The notes under the pieces were generated by a model that was not told the DNA's origin, ran no database searches, and saw only the letters and a program-made list of their open reading frames with translations. From NCBI RefSeq assembly GCF_036634175.1, contig NZ_JAZIFX010000001.1, forward strand, positions 930,001 to 994,000: DNA of 64,000 nt, written 5' to 3'. This document shows positions 35,521-44,078 of this stretch, piece by piece (position 1 is the first letter of the stretch; every line of letters begins with the position of its first letter). The position numbers and the translations under genes are program-made. Origin of the DNA: Streptomyces sp. P9-A2. Lineage in GTDB: Bacteria > Actinomycetota > Actinomycetes > Streptomycetales > Streptomycetaceae.

Positions 35521-37229
35521 TTGGACACCTCCGTCCGTAGTTCCTCCGGCAGATGGAACCGGGCGAGCACAGCCGCCGTGCCGGGCGGTACCCGGCCGGG
35601 GGTGGCCAGGGAGACCAGGATCATGGTGAGGAAGCCCACCGGCACCGACCACAGGGCGGGCCAGGCGAGGAGCGCGTGCCAGGCGCCCTGGCCCGGGTAG
35701 CCGGCCATGGTCGCGGCGACGGCGAGGAAGGCGGAGCCGCCGCCGGTCAGCATGCCGGCCGCCGCGCCGGGCGGGGTGAGCCGGCGCCACCAGATGCCCA
35801 GGACGAGCAGCGGGCAGAACGAGGAGGCCGACACGGCGAAGGCGAGCCCCACGGCGTCGGCCACCGGCAGCCCGCCGACCAGGATGCTGGCCAGGAGCGG
35901 GACGGCCATGGCGAGCACCGTGCCGAGCCTGAAGTGCCGTACGCCGCGCGAGGGCAGGACGTCCTGGGTGAGCACGCCGGCCACGGCCATGGTCAGCCCG
36001 GACGCCGTGGACAGGAACGCGGCGAAGGCTCCCCCGGCGACCAGCGCGCCGAGCAGGTCGCCGCCCGCTCCCCCGAACATGCGGCCGGGCAGCAACAGCA
36101 CGGCGGCGTCCGCGTCGCCGGTGAGGGTGAGTTCGGGGGCGTAGAGGCGGCCGAGGGCTCCGTAGACCGGGGGCAGCAGGTAGAAGGCGCCGATCAGGCC
36201 GAGGACGGCGACGGTGGTGCGGCGGGCGGCGACGCCGTGCGGGCTGGTGTAGTAGCGGACCACCACGTGCGGCAGGCCCATGGTGCCGAGGAAGGTGGCG
36301 AGGATCAGCCCGTACGTGGCGTACAGCGGGCGTTCCTCGCGGGACTCGGCGCGGGAGGGCGAGAGGGCGTCGTCGGCGCCGCGTCCCGCGGCCGGGACCT
36401 CGGCTCCCTCGGCGAAGGTCAGCCGGGTGCCGCCGTCGATGCGGTGGGTGCCGGCGGGCAGGCGGACCTCGGTGCCGTCGTGTTCGCGGCCGTCGACGAT
36501 GCCGTCCACGGTGACGGCCAGCGGTGCGGTGATCCGCAGGTCGACGGTGTCGTCGACCCGGACGACACGCTGTTCTCGGAAGGTGGCGGGTTCGTCGAAG
36601 GCGTGGCTGGGCGCCCCGTCGCTCTGCCAGGCGAGGACCAGGAACAGTGCGGGCACGAGCAGGGCGGTGAGCTTGAGCCAGTACTGGAAGGCCTGCACGA
36701 AGGTGATGCTGCGCATGCCGCCGGCGGCGACGATGACGGTGACCACGACGGCGACGATCACTCCGCCGAGCCAGTCGGGGGCACCGGTCAGCACGGTCAG
36801 GGTGAGCCCCGCGCCCTGGAGCTGGGGCAGCAGGTACAGCCAGCCGACGCCGACGACGAAGGCGCCGGCGAGCCGCCGCACGGCCTGCGAGGCGAGCCGG
36901 GCCTCGGCGAAGTCGGGCAGTGTGTAGGCGCCGGAGCGGCGCAGCGGGGCGGCGACGAACAGCAGCAGCACCAGATAGCCGGCGGTGTAGCCGACCGGGT
37001 ACCAGAGCATGTCGGGGCCCTGGACCAGGACCAGGCCCGCGATGCCGAGGAAGGACGCGGCGGAGAGGTACTCGCCGCTGATGGCGGCCGCGTTCAGGCG
37101 GGGGCCGACGGTGCGGGAGGCGACGTAGAAGTCGGAGGTGGTGCGGGAGATCCGCAGGCCGAAGGCGCCGACGAGAATGGTCGCCAGGACGACGAGGGCC
37201 ACGGCGGGTACGGCGTAACTGGAGTTCAC
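35517..37229 (-). CDS. sodium:solute symporter (cation/monocarboxylate type)
   Basis: 570 residues, SSS family, about 13 transmembrane helices. Typical segments: ISGEYLSAASFLGIAGLVLVQG near the N-terminus, AGGMRSITFVQAFQYWLK, and GLPHVVVRYYTSPHGVAARRT. This branch moves acetate, pyruvate or related monocarboxylates with sodium. A soluble insertion of about 90 residues (roughly 205-295, between VDDTVDLRITAP and AESREERPLY) interrupts the core and is predicted outside the membrane, which is unusual in length. It lies in a four-gene operon with its own two-component system. Confidence 0.9.
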   Translation of the reverse strand: MNSSYAVPAVALVVLATILVGAFGLRISRTTSDFYVASRTVGPRLNAAAISGEYLSAASFLGIAGLVLVQGPDMLWYPVGYTAGYLVLLLFVAAPLRRSGAYTLPDFAEARLASQAVRRLAGAFVVGVGWLYLLPQLQGAGLTLTVLTGAPDWLGGVIVAVVVTVIVAAGGMRSITFVQAFQYWLKLTALLVPALFLVLAWQSDGAPSHAFDEPATFREQRVVRVDDTVDLRITAPLAVTVDGIVDGREHDGTEVRLPAGTHRIDGGTRLTFAEGAEVPAAGRGADDALSPSRAESREERPLYATYGLILATFLGTMGLPHVVVRYYTSPHGVAARRTTVAVLGLIGAFYLLPPVYGALGRLYAPELTLTGDADAAVLLLPGRMFGGAGGDLLGALVAGGAFAAFLSTASGLTMAVAGVLTQDVLPSRGVRHFRLGTVLAMAVPLLASILVGGLPVADAVGLAFAVSASSFCPLLVLGIWWRRLTPPGAAAGMLTGGGSAFLAVAATMAGYPGQGAWHALLAWPALWSVPVGFLTMILVSLATPGRVPPGTAAVLARFHLPEELRTEVSK

Positions 37230-37244
37230 GGCGGTTGCGTTCCC

Positions 37245-37604
37245 TCAGCGGTCCTCGACGAGCCGTACGAAGTCGCGTTCGTTGCGTTCGGCGCGGCGTA
37301 CGTACCAGCGGGCGAGCAGGACCATCGGCGGGTAGAGCCCGAAGCCCAGGACCGCCCACTCCAGCCTGCGGGTGTCCGGGGTGGCCGCGAAGACCAGCGG
37401 AAGGGGGCCGATGAGCAGGACGAGGACGGCGAACACGGTCAGTCCGGTGCGCAGTTGGATGCGCATCAGGGAACGGACGTAGGTGTGACCGAGGGTGGTC
37501 TGCTCGTCGATCTCGGTGCGCGGACGGTAGTAGCCGAAGGAGCGGCGGGATCGGCGGGGCGGGCCGGTGACGACCACGCGGCGTTCGGTCGGGTCCTGGG
37601 GCAC
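37245..37604 (-). CDS. small membrane protein linked to SSS symporter (DUF485/DUF4212-like)
   Basis: 119 residues. An Arg-rich cytoplasmic N-terminus (RRSRRSFGYYRPRTEID) precedes two transmembrane helices (about 57-77 and 87-103) and a charged tail. Small two-helix proteins precede SSS permeases in many bacteria (DUF485 and DUF4212 families) and are thought to be part of the transporter. It lies 15 bases upstream of the symporter and eight bases after the regulator. Confidence 0.78.
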   Translation of the reverse strand: MPQDPTERRVVVTGPPRRSRRSFGYYRPRTEIDEQTTLGHTYVRSLMRIQLRTGLTVFAVLVLLIGPLPLVFAATPDTRRLEWAVLGFGLYPPMVLLARWYVRRAERNERDFVRLVEDR

Positions 37605-37612
37605 GCGTTCCC

Positions 37613-38383
37613 CTAGCTCGTGGTCCGGCGCATCAGCAGGTCCCGCAGTTCACGGGCGTGCCGCCGACTGACCTGGAGTTCCTCGGAGCCGATCAGGACG
37701 CTCACGGTGCCCGCGTCCAGGCGGAGTTCCCCGATGTGGCGCAGGGCGACCAGATGGCGGCGGTGGATGCGGACGAAGCCGCGCGAGCGCCAGCGTTCCT
37801 CCAGGGTCGACAGCGGGATGCGGACGAGGTGACTGCCGCGGTCGGTGTGCAGGCGGGCGTAGTCGCCGTGGGCCTCCGCGTGCGTGATGTCGTCGACGGC
37901 GACGAAGCGGGTCACGCCGCCGAGTTCGACGGCTATGTGGTCCGGGTCGGGTTCGTGCACGGGGATCCGCGGAGTGCTGCCGCGCTGTGCGGCGGCGCGC
38001 AGTTCGACGACGCGGCGGACCGCCTCGGCCAGCCTCTCCTTGCGGACGGGCTTGAGGACGTAGTCGACGGCCTTGAGGTCGAAGGCCTGCACGGCGAAGT
38101 CCTCGTGGGCGGTGACGAACACGACCAGCGGCGGCCGGGCGAACCCGCCGAGCAGCCGGGCGAGGTCGAGGCCGTCGAGGCCGGGCATCTGGATGTCGAG
38201 GAAGACGACGTCGATGGCCTCGGGCCCGTCGGGTCCCGACTCCAGGGCGCGGTTGATGCGGCGCAGCGCCTCGGTCGCGTCGCCGGCGCCCTCGGCACTG
38301 CCGATGCGGGGGTCCGCGTGCAGCAGGTAGAGCAGTTCCTCCAACGAGGGGCGTTCGTCGTCGACGGCCAGGGCGCGCAGCAT
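37613..38383 (-). CDS. LytTR-family response regulator
   Basis: 256 residues from MLRALAVDDERPSLEEL. Receiver domain with phospho-acceptor Asp63 in VVFLDIQMPGLDG and Lys in YVLKPVRKERL; LytTR DNA-binding domain from about 155 (HAEAHGDYARLHTDRGSHLVRIPLSTLEER, GFVRIHRRHLVAL). No ribosome-binding site precedes the ATG, suggesting a leaderless message. It is the first gene of the regulator-DUF-symporter-kinase operon. By analogy with E. coli BtsSR and YpdAB it probably switches on the symporter in response to a carboxylate. Confidence 0.93.
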   Translation of the reverse strand: MLRALAVDDERPSLEELLYLLHADPRIGSAEGAGDATEALRRINRALESGPDGPEAIDVVFLDIQMPGLDGLDLARLLGGFARPPLVVFVTAHEDFAVQAFDLKAVDYVLKPVRKERLAEAVRRVVELRAAAQRGSTPRIPVHEPDPDHIAVELGGVTRFVAVDDITHAEAHGDYARLHTDRGSHLVRIPLSTLEERWRSRGFVRIHRRHLVALRHIGELRLDAGTVSVLIGSEELQVSRRHARELRDLLMRRTTS

Positions 38384-38574
38384 GAAGGTGGAGTCTAGGG
38401 GGGATTTCCACGTCTGGACATGGCTCGGACGTGGGCTTTTCCATCGGCCGGGAGGCTCTCGGATGCCCCGCGGGCCCGGGGCGGTGCCACGGGCGCCGCC
38501 ACGACCGGCACCGGTCACCGCGCCTGACGGCGGGGACGGTCACCACGCGACGGGAAAGGCCGGCCGGTGCTGGT

Positions 38575-38580
38575 TACAGT
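38575..38580 (+). promoter_or_regulatory. -10 element of a leaderless promoter for the Lrp-type gene
   Basis: TACAGT, seven bases before the A of the ATG at 38587, fits the TANNNT -10 consensus. No ribosome-binding site lies between, so the transcript probably starts at the codon. No clear -35 is visible. Confidence 0.45.
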
Positions 38581-38586
38581 GCGGAT

Positions 38587-39069
38587 ATGAGCAGCAGGCC
38601 CGCGCCGTTCGACGAGCTCGACCGACAGATCGTCACCGCGCTGATGGCGAACGCCCGGACGTCCTTCGCCGAGATCGGCGCGGCGGTCGGCCTGTCGTCG
38701 ACGGCGGTCAAGCGCCGGGTGGACCGTCTGCGCGAGACGGGGGTGATCACCGGGTTCACGGCGACGGTGCGGCCGTCGGCGCTGGGCTGGCGGACGGAGG
38801 CGTACGTCGAGGTGTACTGCGAGGGTGCGGCGCCGCCCCGGCGGCTGGCGGAGGTGGTGCGCAACCATCCGGAGATCGCCGCGGCGATGACGGTGACCGG
38901 GGGCGCCGACGCGCTGCTGCATCTGCGGGCACGGGACGTGGAGCACTTCGAGGAGGTGCTGGAGCGGATCCGCGCGGAGCCGTTCATCCGCAAGACGGTC
39001 AGTGTGATGGTGCTGTCCCATCTGATTCCGGAGAGTCCGGAGGCGGGCGCGAGCCAGCCGGCTCCGTAG
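38587..39069 (+). CDS. Lrp/AsnC-family transcriptional regulator
   Basis: 160 residues from the ATG at 38587. AsnC-type helix-turn-helix (FDELDRQIVTALMANARTSFAEIGAAVGLSSTAVKRRVDRL) and a RAM ligand domain (AYVEVYCEGAAPPRRLAEVVRNHPEIAAAMTVTGGADALLHL). It directly precedes the DDAH and ornithine aminotransferase genes on the same strand, so an arginine- or ornithine-responsive regulator of them is likely. Confidence 0.92.
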   Translation: MSSRPAPFDELDRQIVTALMANARTSFAEIGAAVGLSSTAVKRRVDRLRETGVITGFTATVRPSALGWRTEAYVEVYCEGAAPPRRLAEVVRNHPEIAAAMTVTGGADALLHLRARDVEHFEEVLERIRAEPFIRKTVSVMVLSHLIPESPEAGASQPAP

Positions 39070-39233
39070 AGTTCACGGGGCCCGCGCGAGGCGCAGCAGA
39101 CGTGCGTGAGGCGGTCGGAACACGCAGCATTACTGCGTGAGCGCGCAACTCATGTTCCTTGTCGTCCGAGCCGGTCGCTCCCTACCGTGGACATACCCCT
39201 GATGACACCGCGTGGAAGCGGAGGAACCTCTCT

Positions 39234-40046
39234 GTGACCGATGCCCGTGTGCCGTCCCGACGGCGCTACCTCGTCTGCGATCCCGGACACTTCGACGTGC
39301 GGTACGCGATCAACCCCTGGATGCGTCCCGACCGTCCCGTCGATCTCGCCCTGGCCCAGCGCCAGTGGCGCGCGCTGATCGATGTCTACCGCGCCCACGG
39401 TCATACCGTGGACAGCGTGAAACCGGTACCCGGCCTGCCCGACATGGTCTTCGCCGCGAACGCGGCGGTCGTCGTGGGGGGCCGCGTCCTCGGCTCCCTG
39501 TTCCTGGCGCCCGAACGGCGCCCCGAGTCCGTGCCGTACGAGAGCTGGTTCAAGGGGGAGGGCTTCGACGTCCACCGTCCCGAGTCGGTGTGCGAGGGCG
39601 AGGGCGATCTGGTCGTGGCCGGGCGCTGGATCCTCGCCGGCACCGGGTTCCGCACCACGCGCGAGGCGCATCACGAGGCGCAGGAGTTCTTCGGGGTGCC
39701 CGTGATCGGCCTGACGCTGGTGGATCCGTACTTCTACCACCTGGACACGGCGCTGTTCGTGCTGGACGAGGAGAACATCGCGTACTACCCGGAGGCGTTC
39801 TCGCCGGGGAGCCGCGAGGTGCTGGCCCGGCTGTATCCGGACGCGGTGATCGCGACCCGCGAGGACGCGATGGCGTTCGGCCTGAACTCCGTCTCCGACG
39901 GGCGCCATGTGTTCATCTCCCCCGAGGCGACAGGCCTCGCCGCCCAGCTCACCGACCGAGGCTACGTTCCCGTCCCCGTCGACCTGTCCGAGTTCCACAA
40001 GGCAGGCGGCGGGATCAAGTGCTGCACTCAGGAGATCCGCTCATGA
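39234..40046 (+). CDS. ddaH: dimethylarginine dimethylaminohydrolase / arginine-deiminase-fold hydrolase
   Basis: 270 residues from the GTG at 39234 (GGAGGAAC upstream). The amidinotransferase fold is shown by PGLPDMVFAANAAVVVGGRVL near the N-terminus, the catalytic His region LNSVSDGRHVFIS and the C-terminal catalytic Cys in GGGIKCCTQEIRS. DDAH converts methylated arginines to citrulline. Coupling to ornithine aminotransferase (ATGA overlap) suggests that in actinomycetes it works in arginine/ornithine breakdown. Arginine or another guanidino compound could be the true substrate. Confidence 0.88.
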   Translation: MTDARVPSRRRYLVCDPGHFDVRYAINPWMRPDRPVDLALAQRQWRALIDVYRAHGHTVDSVKPVPGLPDMVFAANAAVVVGGRVLGSLFLAPERRPESVPYESWFKGEGFDVHRPESVCEGEGDLVVAGRWILAGTGFRTTREAHHEAQEFFGVPVIGLTLVDPYFYHLDTALFVLDEENIAYYPEAFSPGSREVLARLYPDAVIATREDAMAFGLNSVSDGRHVFISPEATGLAAQLTDRGYVPVPVDLSEFHKAGGGIKCCTQEIRS

Positions 40047-41269
40047 CCGCTGTCGCCCGTACCCGTTCGTCCGCCGAGCTGATCGGCGCGGAGGAGCCGG
40101 TTCTCGCGCACAACTACCATCCGCTGCCCGTGGTCGTCGCGAGCGCGCAGGGCGCGTGGGTGGAGGACGTGGAGGGCCGCCGCTACCTCGACATGCTGGC
40201 CGGCTACTCGGCGCTGAACTTCGGCCACCGGCATCCCGCACTGACCGAGGCGGCGCACCGCCAGCTGGACCGGATCACGCTCACCTCGCGCGCCTTCCAC
40301 AACGACCGCCTCGCCGAGTTCGCCGAGCGGCTGGCGGCGCTGACCGGGCTGGACATGGTGCTGCCCATGAACACCGGCGCGGAGGCGGTCGAGAGCGCGG
40401 TGAAGGTGGCCCGCAAGTGGGCCTACGACGTGAAGGGCGTCCCGGACGGCCGGGCGACGATCGTGGTCGCCGCGAACAATTTCCACGGCCGGACGACGAC
40501 CATCGTCAGCTTCTCGACGGACGAGACCGCCCGCGCCGGCTTCGGGCCCTTCACCCCCGGTTTCCGGGTCGTCCCGTACAACGACCTGGCGGCGCTGGAA
40601 GCGGCGGTCGACGACACGACGGCGGCGGTGCTGATCGAGCCGATCCAGGGCGAGGCGGGGGTGAACATCCCCGACGACGGCTATCTGACGGGCGTACGGG
40701 AACTGACGCGCCGCGCGGGGTGCCTGTTCGTCGCGGACGAGATCCAGTCGGGGCTCGGCCGTACGGGGCACACCCTCGCCGTGGACCACGAGTCGGTCGT
40801 CCCGGACATGGTCCTGCTCGGCAAGGCGCTGGGCGGCGGCATCGTCCCGGTGTCGGCGGTGGTGGCCCGGCGCGAGGTACTCGGGGTTCTGCACCCCGGC
40901 GAGCATGGTTCGACGTTCGGTGGCAATCCGCTGGCCGCGGCCGTCGGCACGGCGGTGGTGGAGCTGCTGGAGACGGGTGAGTTCCAGCGCCGGGCGGCGG
41001 AACTGGGCGTGGTGCTGCGTGGCGGGCTGGAGTCCCTGGTCGGCCGGGGCGTCGTCGGTTTCCGTTCGCGCGGACTGTGGGCGGGCGTCGACATCGACCC
41101 CGCGCTCGGCACCGGCCGGGAGATCAGTGAGCGGCTGATGCGGGAGGGAGTCCTGGTCAAGGACACCCACGGGTCCACCATCCGGCTGGCCCCGCCGCTC
41201 ACCGTCCGGGGCGAGGAGCTCCAGGACGCCCTGGAGACGCTGGGGAAGGTGCTGGGCCAGGGCGGCTGA
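40043..41269 (+). CDS. rocD: ornithine aminotransferase
   Basis: 408 residues, class-III PLP aminotransferase. Visible: LPMNTGAEAVESAVKVARKW, the PLP region VADEIQSGLGRTG, the Schiff-base Lys in VLLGKALGGGIVPVSAV, and [20 protein letters not shown]. It converts ornithine to glutamate semialdehyde. The ATG overlaps the ddaH stop. The segments match OAT better than other class-III enzymes. Confidence 0.94.
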   Translation: MTAVARTRSSAELIGAEEPVLAHNYHPLPVVVASAQGAWVEDVEGRRYLDMLAGYSALNFGHRHPALTEAAHRQLDRITLTSRAFHNDRLAEFAERLAALTGLDMVLPMNTGAEAVESAVKVARKWAYDVKGVPDGRATIVVAANNFHGRTTTIVSFSTDETARAGFGPFTPGFRVVPYNDLAALEAAVDDTTAAVLIEPIQGEAGVNIPDDGYLTGVRELTRRAGCLFVADEIQSGLGRTGHTLAVDHESVVPDMVLLGKALGGGIVPVSAVVARREVLGVLHPGEHGSTFGGNPLAAAVGTAVVELLETGEFQRRAAELGVVLRGGLESLVGRGVVGFRSRGLWAGVDIDPALGTGREISERLMREGVLVKDTHGSTIRLAPPLTVRGEELQDALETLGKVLGQGG

Positions 41270-41325
41270 CCTTCCTGTCCCGTTCCCGGGTTCTGCCCGG
41301 CCCGTGGCAGACGGGTGGGTGGGCG

Positions 41326-41409
41326 GAACCACGGGCGGGTGGACGCGTGGGCGGGTGGACGGGCCGGTCCCTGTCGTCCGTCCGCCCGTCGCCCGTCCGC
41401 CCGTGGTTC
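41326..41409. terminator. long stem-loop after rocD
   Basis: GAACCACGGGCGG and CCGCCCGTGGTTC are perfect 13-base complements 58 bases apart. The interior contains further complementary GGGCGGGTGGACG-type repeats, so the whole 84 bases can fold into one tall structure between rocD and the phosphatase gene. Confidence 0.6.
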
Positions 41410-41472
41410 GCCGGTCCGGGCCTCGCCCAGGAAGCCCTCTGCCCGGTTCCCGGGTGAAGATGGGGTCAAGAG

Positions 41473-43980
41473 GTGGAGGACCACTCCCAGCGACGGATGA
41501 GGTCGGCCGTGGGCGGACACGTGAGCGGACACGGGGAGCAGGGCGTTGCCCGGCAGGGGTTCGACGTGGCCGATGCCGCCCCCCTGCTGCTCGATTTGCA
41601 GGGCGTGGTGACGAGCTGGACCGGTCCGGCCGAGCGGCTGCTGGGGTATACGGCGACCGAGGCGGTGGGCGGGAAGCTGTCCGATCTGCTGACCGCCGAG
41701 AACGCCGAGCGGGTGCCGGAGCTAATCAAGCGCTGTCGGGCCGACGACGGCTGGGCGGGCCTGATGACGGCCCGGCACCGGGACGGGCATCCGGTCCCCG
41801 TCATGGTCAGGGTGCTGCGGACCGTGAAGCCGCGGGGCCGCTCGTCTCTGCTGGTGCTGTTGTCGGAGCCGGCCGGCTCCCCCGGCTGGGACATGAGCCG
41901 CACGATGCTGGAGCAGATGGTCGCCGGATCGGCGATCGGGCTCGCGATCGTGGACACGGACCTGCGATACGTGTGGTCGAACCCCGCGCTCGAGCAGTTC
42001 GGCGGCGGTCCCTCCCAGCGGCGGCTGGGGCTGCGGTTCACCGATGTCCAGCCCGGCCTGGACGCCGGACCCGTCGAGGCGCAGATGCGCCACGTCCTGG
42101 AAACCGGCGAGTCGGTGACCGGCTTCGAGCAGGTCGGTCAGGCCCGTTCGGCACCGCTGCGGGAAACCGCGTACATGCTGTCGTTCACCCGGCTCGACGA
42201 CGACCGGGGCCGTCCGACGGGCGTCTACTACAGCGTCGTCGACATCACCGATCGGCACCGCGCGCGCCGACGCCTCGCGCTGCTCGACCGGGCCGGCCGG
42301 CACATCGGACGCACCCTGGATGTCATGCACACCGCACAAGAGCTGGCCGACGTCGCCGTTCCGGAGCTCGCGGACTTCGTGACCGTGGACCTTCTGGAGA
42401 CGGTGCTGCGGGGCGCCGAGCTCCCGCCGGGACCGCTCGCGGGGACGGACAAGGTGCCCTTGTGCCGCGCGGGCCACCGGTCGGTCCACGAGGACCTGCC
42501 GCGCACGGTCCAGGACATCGGCACACCGGTCTCCTATCTGCCCGGTTCGCCGCCGGTCCGCTGTCTGGCCACGGGCCGGTCCTGGCGTCAGGAGCAGCTC
42601 GACCCGCTCGCCCTGGAGTGGGCCGAGAGCACGCCCGGCCGCCGGGAGGCCACATTCCTGGAGCTGGGGCTGCAGAGCGTGATGATCGTGCCGATCCGCG
42701 CCCGGGGGGTCACCCTGGGCGTCACCGTGTTCTTCCGGCGCCGCAGGGACCCCTTCCTCGAGGAGGACCTGAACCTCGCCGAGGACCTCGTCTCCCGCGC
42801 CGCCGTCTGTGTGGACAACGCCCGGCGCTATACCAGGGAGCGGGACGCGGTGCTCGCGCTGCAGCGCAGCCTGCTGCCCCGCCGGCTCCCGGAGCAGGAA
42901 GCCGTCGAGGTGGCCGCGTGCTACCGCCCGGCCGACGAGCTGACAGGTCTGGGCGGCGACTGGTACGACCTGATCCCGCTGCCCGGCGCCCGCGTCGCCC
43001 TCATCGTCGGCGAGGTGCCCGGGCACGGCATCGACGCCGCCGCCGCGATGGGCCGGCTGCGGACCGCCGTACGGACCCTGGCCGCGCTGGATCTGCCGCC
43101 CGAGGAGGTACTCGCGCGTCTCGACGACCTGGTGGCGCGGTCCGCGCGGGAGGAAGGCTCGGACCTGGTGGGGACCTACGGCCAGGCCGTGGGATCCGGC
43201 TGCCTGTACGTCGTCTACGACCCGGTCGACGGCCGGTGTGCGATGGCCTCCGCGGGCCATCCCGCGCCCGCACTGGTGTCGCCGGACGGCACGGCCGACT
43301 TCGTCGAGCTGCCGGTGGGGCCCCCGCTCGGCGTGGGTGGCCCGCCGTTCGAGGCGAGGGAGCTGTCCCTGACCGAGGGCAGCACGCTCGCCCTGCACAC
43401 CGACGGTCTGCTGACCGACACGGAGACCGGTTCGACCGCGGGCGGCCAGGACCGGTTGCGACAGGCACTGCAAGGGGCCGCGCCCTCGCTGGAAACGCTG
43501 TGCCGGACGGTGATGGACACCCTGGTGCCGACCCGCCCGTACGACGACGTGGCGCTGCTGCTGGCCCGTACCCGGCTCCTGGACGCCGGCCAGGTGGCGT
43601 TCTGGGACCTGCCGACGGATCCGGCCGCGGTGGCCGAGGCCCGCAGGACGGCCACCCGGCAGCTGGGCCGCTGGGGCCTGGACGAACTGGTCTTCACCAC
43701 GGAGCTGATCGTCAGCGAACTGGTCACCAATGCCATCCGGTATGCCACCGGCCCCGTCCGGCTGCGGCTGATCCGTGAGCGCACGCTGGTCTGCGAGGTG
43801 TACGACGGCGGGGCGACCACACCCCATCTGCGCCATCCCCGCGCCATGGACGAGGGCGGGCGCGGCCTGCTGCTGGTCTCGCAGCTCGCCCAGCAGTGGG
43901 GCACCCGCTTCGTTCCCGAGGGAAAGGTCATCTGGGCCGAGCAGTCGCCGACCGGCCCGGACGACCCTCTCTTCGGCTGA
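41473..43980 (+). CDS. PAS-PAS-GAF-SpoIIE phosphatase fused to HATPase
   Basis: 835 residues from GTG (an ATG eight codons later is also possible). Order: PAS (about 30-130, LLDLQGVVTSWTGPAERLLGYTA), second PAS (about 145-265), GAF (about 290-450), SpoIIE/PP2C phosphatase (about 460-690, GGDWYDLIPLPGARVALIVGEVPGHGIDAAAAMG), and an anti-sigma-type HATPase (about 700-830, ELIVSELVTNAIRYA). In the phosphatase the usual GDV metal motif reads GEV. Such proteins link sensing to both dephosphorylation of anti-anti-sigma factors and a kinase/anti-sigma module. Confidence 0.88.
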   Translation: MEDHSQRRMRSAVGGHVSGHGEQGVARQGFDVADAAPLLLDLQGVVTSWTGPAERLLGYTATEAVGGKLSDLLTAENAERVPELIKRCRADDGWAGLMTARHRDGHPVPVMVRVLRTVKPRGRSSLLVLLSEPAGSPGWDMSRTMLEQMVAGSAIGLAIVDTDLRYVWSNPALEQFGGGPSQRRLGLRFTDVQPGLDAGPVEAQMRHVLETGESVTGFEQVGQARSAPLRETAYMLSFTRLDDDRGRPTGVYYSVVDITDRHRARRRLALLDRAGRHIGRTLDVMHTAQELADVAVPELADFVTVDLLETVLRGAELPPGPLAGTDKVPLCRAGHRSVHEDLPRTVQDIGTPVSYLPGSPPVRCLATGRSWRQEQLDPLALEWAESTPGRREATFLELGLQSVMIVPIRARGVTLGVTVFFRRRRDPFLEEDLNLAEDLVSRAAVCVDNARRYTRERDAVLALQRSLLPRRLPEQEAVEVAACYRPADELTGLGGDWYDLIPLPGARVALIVGEVPGHGIDAAAAMGRLRTAVRTLAALDLPPEEVLARLDDLVARSAREEGSDLVGTYGQAVGSGCLYVVYDPVDGRCAMASAGHPAPALVSPDGTADFVELPVGPPLGVGGPPFEARELSLTEGSTLALHTDGLLTDTETGSTAGGQDRLRQALQGAAPSLETLCRTVMDTLVPTRPYDDVALLLARTRLLDAGQVAFWDLPTDPAAVAEARRTATRQLGRWGLDELVFTTELIVSELVTNAIRYATGPVRLRLIRERTLVCEVYDGGATTPHLRHPRAMDEGGRGLLLVSQLAQQWGTRFVPEGKVIWAEQSPTGPDDPLFG

Positions 43981-44078
43981 CACCTCCGGCACCGCACGTT
44001 TCCTGCCGACCCTCCCGTCACCCTCAATTCGCCCACCATATGGAAAAATGGTGAAATTCTGACAATGGGGCAACGGTC

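Noticed and set aside
35521..37359. 1,014-residue minus-strand frame upstream of the histidine kinase
   Set aside because: It is out-of-frame reading of the symporter gene; the kinase starts at the GTG at 35520 overlapping the symporter stop.
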